5,516 nucleotides of DNA from an uncultured Anaerosacchariphilus sp. (GTDB lineage Bacteria; Bacillota; Clostridia; Lachnospirales; Lachnospiraceae), in assembly GCA_934402125.1 (NCBI GenBank), contig CAKRTY010000118.1, positions 1 through 5,516 on the forward strand. Direction: 5' to 3'. Positions 1 through 5,516 of this stretch are shown piece by piece (position 1 is the first letter of the stretch; each line of letters begins with the position of its first letter). The position numbers and the translations under genes were made by a program. The notes below the pieces were generated by a model. It was not told where the DNA came from, made no database searches, and saw only the letters and a list, made by a program, of their open reading frames with translations.

Positions 1-881
1 GAGATATCGCGGAGTTCTGCGGCTTTTCACAGGGCATGACGTATTCCTTTGAGAGCCCGAAGGTATTTGACAAGCTGCTTCTTGACGCGGAGGATCCCAT
101 GCGTCAGGCAATCCGGATCTCCAACCCACTGGGCGAGGATTTCAGTATCATGCGTACTACTTCCATGAACGGTATGCTGACTTCTCTGGCTACGAACTAC
201 AATCGCAGAAACAAGAATGTACGTCTGTACGAAATGGGCAATATCTATATCGCGAAGGAGCTTCCGCTTCAGGAGCTTCCGGATGAGCGGATGCAGTTCA
301 CCCTGGGTATGTACGGCGACGGTGATTTCTACAATATGAAGGGCGTTATCGAGGAGTTCTTCGATAAGCTGGGTATGCGCGATCGCGTACATTATGACCC
401 GAAGGCCGGTAAGAATTATCTCCATCCGGGACGTCAGGCCAATATCTATTACGACGGCAAGCTGATGGGCTATCTGGGCGAGGTTCATCCGGTGGTTGCC
501 GACACCTATGGCATCGGCGAGCGAGCCTATGTGGCTGTTCTGGATATGCCGGTGGTAACGGAGATGGCGACCTTTAACCGTAAGTATGAGGGAATTGCCA
601 AGTTCCCGGCAGTAACCCGTGATATCTCCATGGTGATCCCGAAGGAGGTTCTGGCAGGCCAGATCGAAGAGGTGATTGAGCAGAAGGGCGGCAGCTATCT
701 GGAAAGCTTCCAGCTGTTCGACATCTACGAAGGAAGCCAGATTAAGGAAGGTTATAAATCTGTGGCTTATTCTATCGTATTCCGCGGTAAGGACAAGACG
801 CTGGAGGAGAGCGACATTTCCGCAGCTATGAAGCGGATCCTGAAGGGGCTGGAGGGCCTGAACGCAGAGCTTCGTCAGTAG
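1..881 (+). CDS. pheT: Phenylalanyl-tRNA synthetase beta subunit, C-terminal part (5' end outside window)
   Basis: Cytosolic beta chain of the alpha2-beta2 enzyme that charges tRNA-Phe with phenylalanine. The frame is open from the left edge (first full codon at 3), giving 292 visible residues of a protein normally near 800, so only the C-terminal third or so is present. The ATG at 36 is an internal methionine, because in-frame coding continues upstream (CGFSQGMTYSF, the usual GF..v.TYSF motif). Visible in order: the catalytic-like core with ISNPLGEDFSIMR and RLYEMGNIY, then DFYNMKG, then LHPGRQANI and GEVHPVV. From about visible residue 198 to the end is the FDX-ACB anticodon-binding domain, with KFPAVTRDISMV and LFDIYEG. 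The C-terminus ends in an ordinary way at TAG, and a terminator follows within about 20 bases. pheS would be expected upstream, outside the window. Family assignment is very secure. Confidence 0.97.
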   Translation, partial: DIAEFCGFSQGMTYSFESPKVFDKLLLDAEDPMRQAIRISNPLGEDFSIMRTTSMNGMLTSLATNYNRRNKNVRLYEMGNIYIAKELPLQELPDERMQFTLGMYGDGDFYNMKGVIEEFFDKLGMRDRVHYDPKAGKNYLHPGRQANIYYDGKLMGYLGEVHPVVADTYGIGERAYVAVLDMPVVTEMATFNRKYEGIAKFPAVTRDISMVIPKEVLAGQIEEVIEQKGGSYLESFQLFDIYEGSQIKEGYKSVAYSIVFRGKDKTLEESDISAAMKRILKGLEGLNAELRQ

Positions 882-889
882 CATGAAAT

Positions 890-904
890 TGTAAAACTTT
901 TACA
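890..904. repeat. 15-base perfect palindrome TGTAAAA-C-TTTTACA
   Basis: Two 7-base arms (890-896 and 898-904) are exact inverted repeats around a single central C, just after the pheT stop and overlapping by three bases the foot of the pheT terminator. The centre is about 78 bases upstream of the transcription start predicted for the next gene. Such symmetry could be a binding site for a dimeric regulator, or simply the A/T-rich shoulder of the terminator. No known operator was recognised; it is loosely like a catabolite-response palindrome but one base too long and without the central CG. Confidence 0.3.
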
Positions 905-937
905 GGACATCGATCGAAAAGATCGATGTCCTGTTTT
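902..937 (+). terminator. Rho-independent terminator after pheT
   Basis: A perfect 14-bp stem (902-915 pairing with 921-934) with a 5-base GAAAA loop, followed by a short T-run (934-937). It begins 20 bases after the pheT stop codon and lies between pheT and the promoter of the next gene. The T-run is short, but the stem is long and has no mismatch, so termination of the pheT transcript is likely. Confidence 0.85.
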
Positions 938-939
938 GG

Positions 940-968
940 CTGACATAATGGTACGGATATGCTATAAT
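940..968 (+). promoter_or_regulatory. Sigma-70/SigA-type promoter for the oxidoreductase-corA-queA unit
   Basis: The -35 hexamer CTGACA (940-945, five of six matches to TTGACA) is separated by exactly 17 bases from a perfect TATAAT -10 (963-968). The -10 is preceded by TGC, giving an extended -10 element. The start of transcription should fall near 975, leaving a leader of about 30 bases that contains AGGAGG at 993-998, seven bases before the ATG at 1006. No room remains for a riboswitch or leader peptide. The -35 begins only two bases after the T-run of the pheT terminator. Confidence 0.85.
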
Positions 969-1005
969 ATTTTTATATGAGCAATTTTGGACAGGAGGAT
1001 AAGGT

Positions 1006-1959
1006 ATGAAGGTAGGTATCGTTGGAGCGGGTATGACAGTGCCCTGGTTTCTGGAGGCGGCAGCCGGGATTCCCGCAATGGAAGTGACGGCTCTGTTTGC
1101 GCGAAATGAGGAGAAGCGAAAAGAACTTTGTGAGAAATATCAGATTCCGGCAGCCTATGACAGCTATGAAAAGCTGCTTGCGGATCCGGAGATTGACGTA
1201 TTATATCTGCCGGTACCCAATCATCTGCATTACGCCTTTGCGAAGCAGGCGCTGGAGGCAGGAAAGCATGTGATTCAGGAGAAGCCCTTTACCGTGACCT
1301 GTGAAGAGGCAGAGGAGCTGGCGGCTCTGGCCCGGGAAAAGGGGCTGATTCTTTTTGAGGCGATTACCAATCAGTACAATGCCAACTATGAAGAGGTGCG
1401 AAAGCTTCTGCCGGGCGTGGGTGACGTGAAAATTGTGCAGCTGAATTTTTCCCAGTATTCCAGCCGCTATGAGGCTTTTAAACGGGGACAGATCGCGCCG
1501 GTCTTTGATCCGGAGAAGGCGGGCGGTGCGCTGATGGATCTGAATATCTACAATATCCACTTTGTGGCGGGACTTTTTGGAGAACCCAGGGCGGTTCATT
1601 ATTTCCCCAATATGGAAAAGGGAGTGGATACCTCGGGAATTCTGCTGATGGAATATCCGAGCTTTCAGTGTGTCTGCATCGCGGCAAAGGATTGCGGAGC
1701 GCCGCTTTCCGTGAATATCGAAGGCGATAAGGGCTGTATCTTCAGCCATTCGAATTCCGGACGCTTTGAGGAGTTCAGTTATCAGGAAAATAAAAAGGAT
1801 CCGGTGCATTATGAGCTGGCCTGCCGGGAGAATGCCTTTACGGAGGAGCTGACTGCCTTTACGGATTATTACGTAAGAAATGACCGGGCAGAATTTGACA
1901 GGCGTCTGGATCACAGCCTGAGCGTTATGCGGATTCTGGAACAGGCAAGAAAAGCTTAA
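1006..1959 (+). CDS. Gfo/Idh/MocA-family NAD(P)-dependent oxidoreductase, substrate unknown
   Basis: A 317-residue predicted cytosolic dehydrogenase, slightly short for a family that usually runs about 330-390. The N-terminal Rossmann fold opens with MKVGIVGAGMTV, carrying the GxG dinucleotide-binding turn at residues 7-9. The family hallmark EKP is at 92-94 (QEKPF), with K93 the expected catalytic lysine. The C-terminal alpha/beta domain has GGALMDLNIYNIH at 173-185. There the usual DxxxH pair of inositol dehydrogenase-like members reads D178...Y182, as in glucose-fructose oxidoreductase and dimeric dihydrodiol dehydrogenase, where tyrosine is the acid/base residue. The start is supported by AGGAGG seven bases upstream and by the promoter at 940-968. 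It is first in a unit with corA (22 bases downstream) and queA; neither suggests a substrate. The family also acts on sugars, inositols and biliverdin, so only 'oxidoreductase' is warranted. Family certain, reaction not. Confidence 0.9.
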   Translation: MKVGIVGAGMTVPWFLEAAAGIPAMEVTALFARNEEKRKELCEKYQIPAAYDSYEKLLADPEIDVLYLPVPNHLHYAFAKQALEAGKHVIQEKPFTVTCEEAEELAALAREKGLILFEAITNQYNANYEEVRKLLPGVGDVKIVQLNFSQYSSRYEAFKRGQIAPVFDPEKAGGALMDLNIYNIHFVAGLFGEPRAVHYFPNMEKGVDTSGILLMEYPSFQCVCIAAKDCGAPLSVNIEGDKGCIFSHSNSGRFEEFSYQENKKDPVHYELACRENAFTEELTAFTDYYVRNDRAEFDRRLDHSLSVMRILEQARKA

Positions 1960-1981
1960 GGGCAGGAACCGGAGGAAGGAT

Positions 1982-2914
1982 ATGTTTTATTCGATTCACA
2001 ATAAGGAAATCCGGGAAATCAGCCTGGAGCAGCTGGATTTCCATGACATCTGTGTGGGGTATCTGACGCTGGATGAATTGAAAAGCTGTTATCAGGAGCT
2101 GGGCCTTTCGGAGGTGGCGGTGAAAGACTGTATGACGGATTTTACCCATTTCCGGACCAGTATGGATGTATATGATGAGTTCAGCTTCGGTATGATCAAT
2201 ATCGTGGATATCCTGAATCTGAGCACCCGTCGGAACCGGATTGGATTTTTTATTAAGAAAAATCTGTTTGTTATGGTGAAAATCATTGACAAGGAGGACA
2301 GCATCCGGCAGATGTTCCTGGACGCCATCGGACGGTTCCGTCAGAATGCCACTATGGAGAAGGTGATCTACGGTGTGCTGGAGCGTCTTTTGTCCAGCGG
2401 CAACCGGGGTCTGGTCATGACGGAACGGCAGATTATCGCCATGGAGCGGGAAGTGGTCAACGGCAAGGTGGATCCGGAGCTGAATACAGAGATTTTCGAT
2501 CTGCGGAACCGGCTGTCTACGCTGAAGAATTATTACGAGCAGCTTATTGATATCGGAGAATCCCTGCAGGAGAATGAAAATGACCTGTTTGAGGAAGAGG
2601 ATCTTCGTTATTTTAAGATCTTCACAGACAAATCCGAACGTCTGAGCAACAATACCCAGCTGCTCTGCGATAACCTGATTCATCTGCGGGAAGCCATGGA
2701 CGCTACGCTGAACTACAATCTGAACAATACCATGAAGCTGTTTACCATGGTGACTATCATATTCCAACCGCTGACGCTGATCGTAGGCTGGTACGGTATG
2801 AATTTTAAGTTTATGCCGGAGTTGAACATGCGTTTCGGTTATCTGTATGTCATTATACTGAGCATTGTGGTGGTAGGCGCGATTCTGTACTGGTTTAAGA
2901 AGAGAAAGTTCTGA
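1982..2914 (+). CDS. corA: CorA-family magnesium/divalent cation channel
   Basis: A 310-residue inner-membrane protein that as a homopentamer would let Mg2+ (or Co2+/Ni2+) into the cell. Most of the chain is the cytoplasmic domain, including a long charged helix region (about 145-250) that forms the funnel and stalk in known CorA structures. Two membrane segments lie at the C-terminus, about 253-271 and 287-304, joined by the signature YGMNF (GMN 272-274) and the MPEL loop (278-281). The tail KKRKF is basic, as expected for a cytoplasmic end. The ATG has GGAGG at 1971-1975, six bases upstream. By alignment from memory with Thermotoga maritima CorA, pore residues N288, M291, L294, A298 and M302 correspond here to N248, M251, F254, T258 and Q262, so the last gate position is polar. 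The protein is shorter than T. maritima CorA (about 350). Family call is secure; ion preference is not shown by the sequence. Confidence 0.93.
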   Translation: MFYSIHNKEIREISLEQLDFHDICVGYLTLDELKSCYQELGLSEVAVKDCMTDFTHFRTSMDVYDEFSFGMINIVDILNLSTRRNRIGFFIKKNLFVMVKIIDKEDSIRQMFLDAIGRFRQNATMEKVIYGVLERLLSSGNRGLVMTERQIIAMEREVVNGKVDPELNTEIFDLRNRLSTLKNYYEQLIDIGESLQENENDLFEEEDLRYFKIFTDKSERLSNNTQLLCDNLIHLREAMDATLNYNLNNTMKLFTMVTIIFQPLTLIVGWYGMNFKFMPELNMRFGYLYVIILSIVVVGAILYWFKKRKF

Positions 2915-2958
2915 CGGGACTTTTGTAAATAGAATTTTCAAAGGATAGGAACAATAGC

Positions 2959-3984
2959 ATGAAAACAAGTGATTTCTATTATGATTTACCCCAGGAGCTG
3001 ATTGCCCAGGATCCTCTGGAGGATCGCAGCAGCTCCCGCTTAATGGTGCTGGACAAAAAAACGGGACAGGTGGAGCACCGGATTTTCCGGGATATCGTCG
3101 ATTACCTGAATCCGGGAGACTGTCTGGTAGTCAATAATACCAAAGTAATTCCCGCCCGTCTGATGGGCGTCAAGGAGGATACCGGCGCGCACATCGAAGT
3201 GCTGCTTCTGAAGCGGAAGGCCGACAATGTGTGGGAAACTCTGGTGAAGCCGGGAAAGAAGGCGAGACCTGGTGCCCGCATTGATTTTGGCGACGGCCTG
3301 TTAAAGGCTGAGGTCCTGGAAGTGGTGGATGAGGGAAACCGTCTGATTCGATTTGAGTTTGACGGTATTTTCGAAGAGATTCTGGATAAGCTGGGACAGA
3401 TGCCGCTGCCGCCCTATATCACCCATCAGTTAAAGGATAAAAACCGTTACCAGACCGTGTACGCAAAGCATGAGGGCTCTGCGGCGGCGCCGACGGCGGG
3501 GCTTCATTTTACGCCGGAGCTTCTGGAGAAAATTCAGGAAAAGGGCATTAAGCTGGCGCATGTAACCCTGCATGTGGGCCTGGGTACCTTCCGGCCGGTT
3601 AAGGTGGACGATGTGACCCAGCATCATATGCATTCGGAATTTTATATGGTGGAAGAGGATCAGGCCAGACTTATCAATGAGACAAAGGCTGCGGGCGGTC
3701 GCGTGATCTGCGTGGGTACCACCAGCTGCCGTACCCTGGAGTCTGCCACTGGAGAAGACGGTATCCTGAAAGCGGGAAGCGGCTGGACGGAAATCTTTAT
3801 TTATCCCGGATACCGGTTTAAGATCATGGACGCGCTGATTACGAATTTCCATCTGCCGGAATCCACCCTGCTGATGCTGGTATCGGCTTTCGCGGATAAA
3901 GAGAAAATCATGAAAGCGTATGAAAAAGCAGTAAGAGAGCGATATCGGTTCTTTAGCTTCGGAGACGCGATGTTTATCAAATAA
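2959..3984 (+). CDS. queA: S-adenosylmethionine:tRNA ribosyltransferase-isomerase (queuosine biosynthesis)
   Basis: A cytosolic enzyme that transfers and rearranges the ribosyl part of S-adenosylmethionine onto the preQ1 base at wobble position 34 of tRNAs for Tyr, His, Asn and Asp, giving epoxyqueuosine. The 341-residue length is normal and all family blocks are present: DLPQELIAQ (9-17), [10 protein letters not shown] (59-68), GQMPLPPYI (146-154), RYQTVYA (163-169), [10 protein letters not shown] (175-184), [13 protein letters not shown] (202-214), HMHSE (223-227), [11 protein letters not shown] (252-262), FIYPGYRF (280-287), [17 protein letters not shown] (295-311) and [10 protein letters not shown] (329-338). 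The ATG has AGGA at 2947-2950, eight bases upstream. It lies 44 bases after corA with no terminator between, so it is probably co-transcribed. The common partner tgt does not follow; a terminator and the converging aroA come next. Confidence 0.97.
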   Translation: MKTSDFYYDLPQELIAQDPLEDRSSSRLMVLDKKTGQVEHRIFRDIVDYLNPGDCLVVNNTKVIPARLMGVKEDTGAHIEVLLLKRKADNVWETLVKPGKKARPGARIDFGDGLLKAEVLEVVDEGNRLIRFEFDGIFEEILDKLGQMPLPPYITHQLKDKNRYQTVYAKHEGSAAAPTAGLHFTPELLEKIQEKGIKLAHVTLHVGLGTFRPVKVDDVTQHHMHSEFYMVEEDQARLINETKAAGGRVICVGTTSCRTLESATGEDGILKAGSGWTEIFIYPGYRFKIMDALITNFHLPESTLLMLVSAFADKEKIMKAYEKAVRERYRFFSFGDAMFIK

Positions 3985-4005
3985 CATCGAAAATATATAT
4001 TTAAC

Positions 4006-4039
4006 AAACAAGAGCGAGGCCGTGGCCTCGCTCTTGTTT
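4006..4039. terminator. Bidirectional terminator between convergent queA and aroA
   Basis: A perfect 15-bp stem (4006-4020 with 4025-4039) closed by a CGTG tetraloop. Its GC-rich top and A/T foot (AAACAAGAG / CTCTTGTTT) give a U-rich 3' arm in either direction. On the plus strand it starts 21 bases after the queA stop. On the minus strand the aroA stop codon (4040-4038) sits in the foot of the stem, and an A/T-rich run follows toward 3990. The T-tracts are interrupted in both directions, so efficiency cannot be judged, but position and symmetry fit a shared terminator. Confidence 0.85.
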
Positions 4040-5315
4040 ATCGTTGCAGTTTTTCTAAATCTTTGTAAAAGGCAGGGTAGGAGATGGTGACGCAGTCCGC
4101 GCCCTGAATCCGGGTTTCTCCGTCCACGTTCAGCGCCGCTATCGCAGCGGACATGGCGATCCGGTGATCCAGATGACTGTCGATGACAGCTCCGCGGAGC
4201 GGATTACCGCCTTCGATGATCATGCCGTCCTCAGTGGCCGTTACGTGAGCGCCCATGGCGGTGAGATTTTCCGTCATGACTGCGATCCGATCAGATTCCT
4301 TGACCTTCAGCTCGGCGGCATCCCGAATCAGGGTGGTGCCTTCGGCGAAGCAGGCCATCACAGCAAGGATGGGAAGCTCGTCGATGAGGGTAGGGATCAG
4401 ATCACCTTCGATGGTACAGCCCTTGAGGGAGGAGGTACGGACCAGCAGATCTGCGGTTGGTTCCCCACTGTCTGCGTTTTCATTCAGGAGGGTTACATCG
4501 GCGTTCATCAGTCTGCAGACCTTTAGAATACCGTCCCGGGTGGGATTGGTTCCTACGTTTCGGATCAGAATCTCCGAATCCGGTGTGATACAGCCTGCCG
4601 CGATAAAGTAGGCGGCAGAGGAGATATCCCCAGGAACGTTAACCTTCTGTCCGGTAAGCTCTGGCTCCGGCTGAATCGTGGCGGTGGTTCCTTCTGTCCG
4701 CACGTCTGCGCCGAAGAAATGTAACATCAGCTCCGAATGGTTTCGGGACAGGGCCGGCTCTGTGACGCTGGTAGGAGCGTCTGCGTAAAGACCGGCCAGA
4801 AGGATGGCGGATTTTACCTGGGCAGAGGCTACCTTTGTGGTATAGTGAATGCCGTGGAGGGAACGTCCCTGAATCCGCAGGGGCGCGCAGCCGTTGCCGC
4901 GGATGCTTTCGATGGAAGCGCCCATCTGACTTAAGGGTTCGATGATTCGTCCCATGGGACGCTTCTGTATGGAAGCGTCTCCGGTCAGGGTGGTTTCGAA
5001 ATTCTGGCCGCTTAGAATACCGGAAATCAGGCGGGTGGTTGTACCGCTGTTTCCGGCGTCCAGAAGCTGCTCCGGCGCGGAAAGACCGTGAAGTCCCCGG
5101 CCATGGATCAGAATCCGCTCGTTTTTATCCTCAACTGTGATCCCCAGGCGGCGGAAGCAGTCGATGGTGGAGAGACAGTCCGCGCCCCTTAAGAATCCGT
5201 TAACCTCTGTAGTGCCCTCTGCCAGGGAACCGAACATGACGGCCCGGTGGGAGATGGATTTGTCTCCGGGAATGGTAACTTCGCCGCGTAAGCGCTGTGT
5301 GCGTGTGAATTTCAT
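4038..5315 (-). CDS. aroA: 3-phosphoshikimate 1-carboxyvinyltransferase (EPSP synthase)
   Basis: Cytosolic shikimate-pathway enzyme joining phosphoenolpyruvate to shikimate-3-phosphate to make EPSP, the precursor of chorismate. From the chosen ATG it has 425 residues, the normal size. Motifs: PGDKSISHR (16-24, K19), DAGNSGTTTR (86-95), GDASIQKRPM (112-121), SAQVKSA (164-170), D312 in DELP, ELKVKESDR (335-343) and DHRIAM (383-388). Two inside-out beta/alpha domains are implied by the family. An earlier in-frame ATG at 5336 would add seven residues, but it lies inside the upstream gene and has no ribosome site, whereas 5315 has AGGAG seven bases before it and gives the usual N-terminus (MKFTRTQRLRGEVTIPGDKS). 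The active-site loop keeps the glycine equivalent to E. coli G96 (G91), but E. coli P101 is Leu (L96) and K411 is Ile, as in non-enterobacterial type enzymes. It is the second gene after an ACT-domain tyrA, 10 bases away. Confidence 0.97.
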   Translation of the reverse strand: MKFTRTQRLRGEVTIPGDKSISHRAVMFGSLAEGTTEVNGFLRGADCLSTIDCFRRLGITVEDKNERILIHGRGLHGLSAPEQLLDAGNSGTTTRLISGILSGQNFETTLTGDASIQKRPMGRIIEPLSQMGASIESIRGNGCAPLRIQGRSLHGIHYTTKVASAQVKSAILLAGLYADAPTSVTEPALSRNHSELMLHFFGADVRTEGTTATIQPEPELTGQKVNVPGDISSAAYFIAAGCITPDSEILIRNVGTNPTRDGILKVCRLMNADVTLLNENADSGEPTADLLVRTSSLKGCTIEGDLIPTLIDELPILAVMACFAEGTTLIRDAAELKVKESDRIAVMTENLTAMGAHVTATEDGMIIEGGNPLRGAVIDSHLDHRIAMSAAIAALNVDGETRIQGADCVTISYPAFYKDLEKLQR

Positions 5316-5322
5316 AAAGGTT

Positions 5323-5327
5323 CTCCT
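5323..5327 (-). promoter_or_regulatory. aroA ribosome binding site overlapping the upstream stop codon
   Basis: On the minus strand AGGAG occupies 5327-5323, seven bases before the ATG at 5315. Its first two bases are also the last two of the TAG stop (5328-5326) of the upstream gene. This decides the aroA start and suggests that ribosomes ending on the upstream gene help start aroA. Confidence 0.8.
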
Positions 5328-5516
5328 AACGTTCATAAATGGTGTAGTGGTATCTGCGAAGAAGCTCTACCGCTTTTTTGTATGCATCCTCTTCATAAAG
5401 CTCTACCCGAAGCACAGCTTCCTCGAACTCCCGGTTGTGAATGATACCGATATTTTTCAGGCTGATGCCGCCGGAGGCCAGTATGGTAGCCAGGGTAGCG
5501 ATGCCGCCTGCCTCGT
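5326..5516 (-). CDS. tyrA: C-terminal ACT domain, probable prephenate dehydrogenase (5' end outside window)
   Basis: A minus-strand frame open from the right edge (first full codon at 5514) encodes 62 residues and ends in TAG. It contains no ATG and so is easily missed. It begins EAGGIATLATILASGGIS, continues with LKNIGIIHNREFEEAVLRVE and finishes YHYTIYER. This is an ACT fold pattern: a first strand lost off the edge, a helix (GIATLATILASGG), strand (SLKNIGII), strand (AVLRVELY), helix (EDAYKKAVELLRR) and a last short strand. In Firmicutes, prephenate dehydrogenases (prephenate to 4-hydroxyphenylpyruvate, tyrosine branch) carry such a C-terminal ACT domain for feedback control, and tyrA is commonly next to aroA. 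The catalytic NAD-binding domain is outside the window, so the TyrA call rests on ACT resemblance and context. Another ACT-domain protein is possible. Confidence 0.78.
   Translation of the reverse strand, partial: EAGGIATLATILASGGISLKNIGIIHNREFEEAVLRVELYEEDAYKKAVELLRRYHYTIYER

Noticed and set aside
27..884. Minus-strand frame of 285 codons opposite pheT
   Set aside because: The plus strand here is unmistakably PheT with its FDX-ACB domain; the opposite frame shows no family motif and starts with no ribosome site.
882..1005. Riboswitch or T-box leader upstream of the oxidoreductase
   Set aside because: The predicted transcript start near 975 leaves only about 30 bases of leader, and the upstream hairpin is a plain terminator for pheT with no T-box or aptamer motif.
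1201..1914. Minus-strand frame of 237 codons inside the oxidoreductase gene
   Set aside because: Fully covered by the plus-strand Gfo/Idh gene with its EKP motif; low-complexity, unrecognisable translation.
2921..2935. Possible promoter between corA and queA (TAGAAT at 2930-2935)
   Set aside because: No -35 hexamer lies at a proper distance upstream (the 17-18 base spacing gives AGTTCT or AAGTTC), so the 44-base gap is more simply an intra-operon spacer.
1925..2968. Long minus-strand frame (347 codons) opposite corA
   Set aside because: It mirrors the codon pattern of corA, has no recognisable domain, no ribosome site, and runs across the ends of three well-supported plus-strand genes. It is a shadow frame.
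3430..4011. Minus-strand frame of 193 codons opposite queA
   Set aside because: Contains an arginine run from reading GC-rich queA codons backwards and no domain; a shadow frame.
4164..4934. Three plus-strand frames opposite aroA (65 to 120 codons)
   Set aside because: All are antisense to conserved EPSP synthase motifs and lack ribosome sites or family resemblance.
1..5516. Mobile element, CRISPR array, tRNA/rRNA gene or defence system
   Set aside because: No transposase, integrase, regularly spaced repeats, tRNA-like cloverleaf or defence domain could be seen; every gene belongs to a well-known housekeeping or metabolic family.

Overview
The window looks like ordinary chromosomal DNA from an anaerobic Firmicute, most likely class Clostridia and probably near Lachnospiraceae. 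This is inferred from AGGAGG-type ribosome binding sites, strong A/T-rich promoter and terminator elements around moderately GC-balanced genes, Clostridia-style versions of the CorA, EPSP synthase and ACT-domain sequences, and the close tyrA-aroA pairing. A species cannot be named from the sequence alone. Coding density is high and no intergenic stretch exceeds about 125 bases.

Layout. (1) Positions 1-881, plus strand: the 3' end of pheT (phenylalanyl-tRNA synthetase beta chain), closed by a strong hairpin terminator at 902-937. (2) A compact promoter (CTGACA, 17 bases, TATAAT with an extended -10 TG) at 940-968 opens a new plus-strand unit of three genes: a Gfo/Idh/MocA-family oxidoreductase (1006-1959), a CorA-family magnesium/divalent cation channel (1982-2914) and queA (2959-3984), an enzyme of tRNA queuosine biosynthesis. 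(3) A 15-bp hairpin at 4006-4039 lies between the plus-strand unit and a converging minus-strand unit and probably ends both. (4) The minus-strand unit, read from the right edge, is the tail of a gene ending in an ACT domain, most likely tyrA (prephenate dehydrogenase), at 5516-5326. It is followed after 10 bases by aroA (EPSP synthase, 5315-4038).

How the genes fit together. The minus-strand pair belongs to aromatic amino-acid synthesis. AroA makes the immediate precursor of chorismate, and TyrA takes prephenate toward tyrosine under probable feedback control through its ACT domain. The tyrA stop codon overlaps the aroA ribosome binding site, which suggests translational coupling. The plus-strand trio has no obvious shared pathway and looks like a housekeeping operon of convenience; the substrate of the oxidoreductase is unknown.

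No undescribed system, mobile element, CRISPR array, tRNA or rRNA gene was found. The points worth a second look are modest: a polar residue at a CorA pore-gate position, the corrected aroA start, a partial ACT-domain gene that has no ATG inside the window, an unexplained 15-base palindrome after pheT, and a few context questions.
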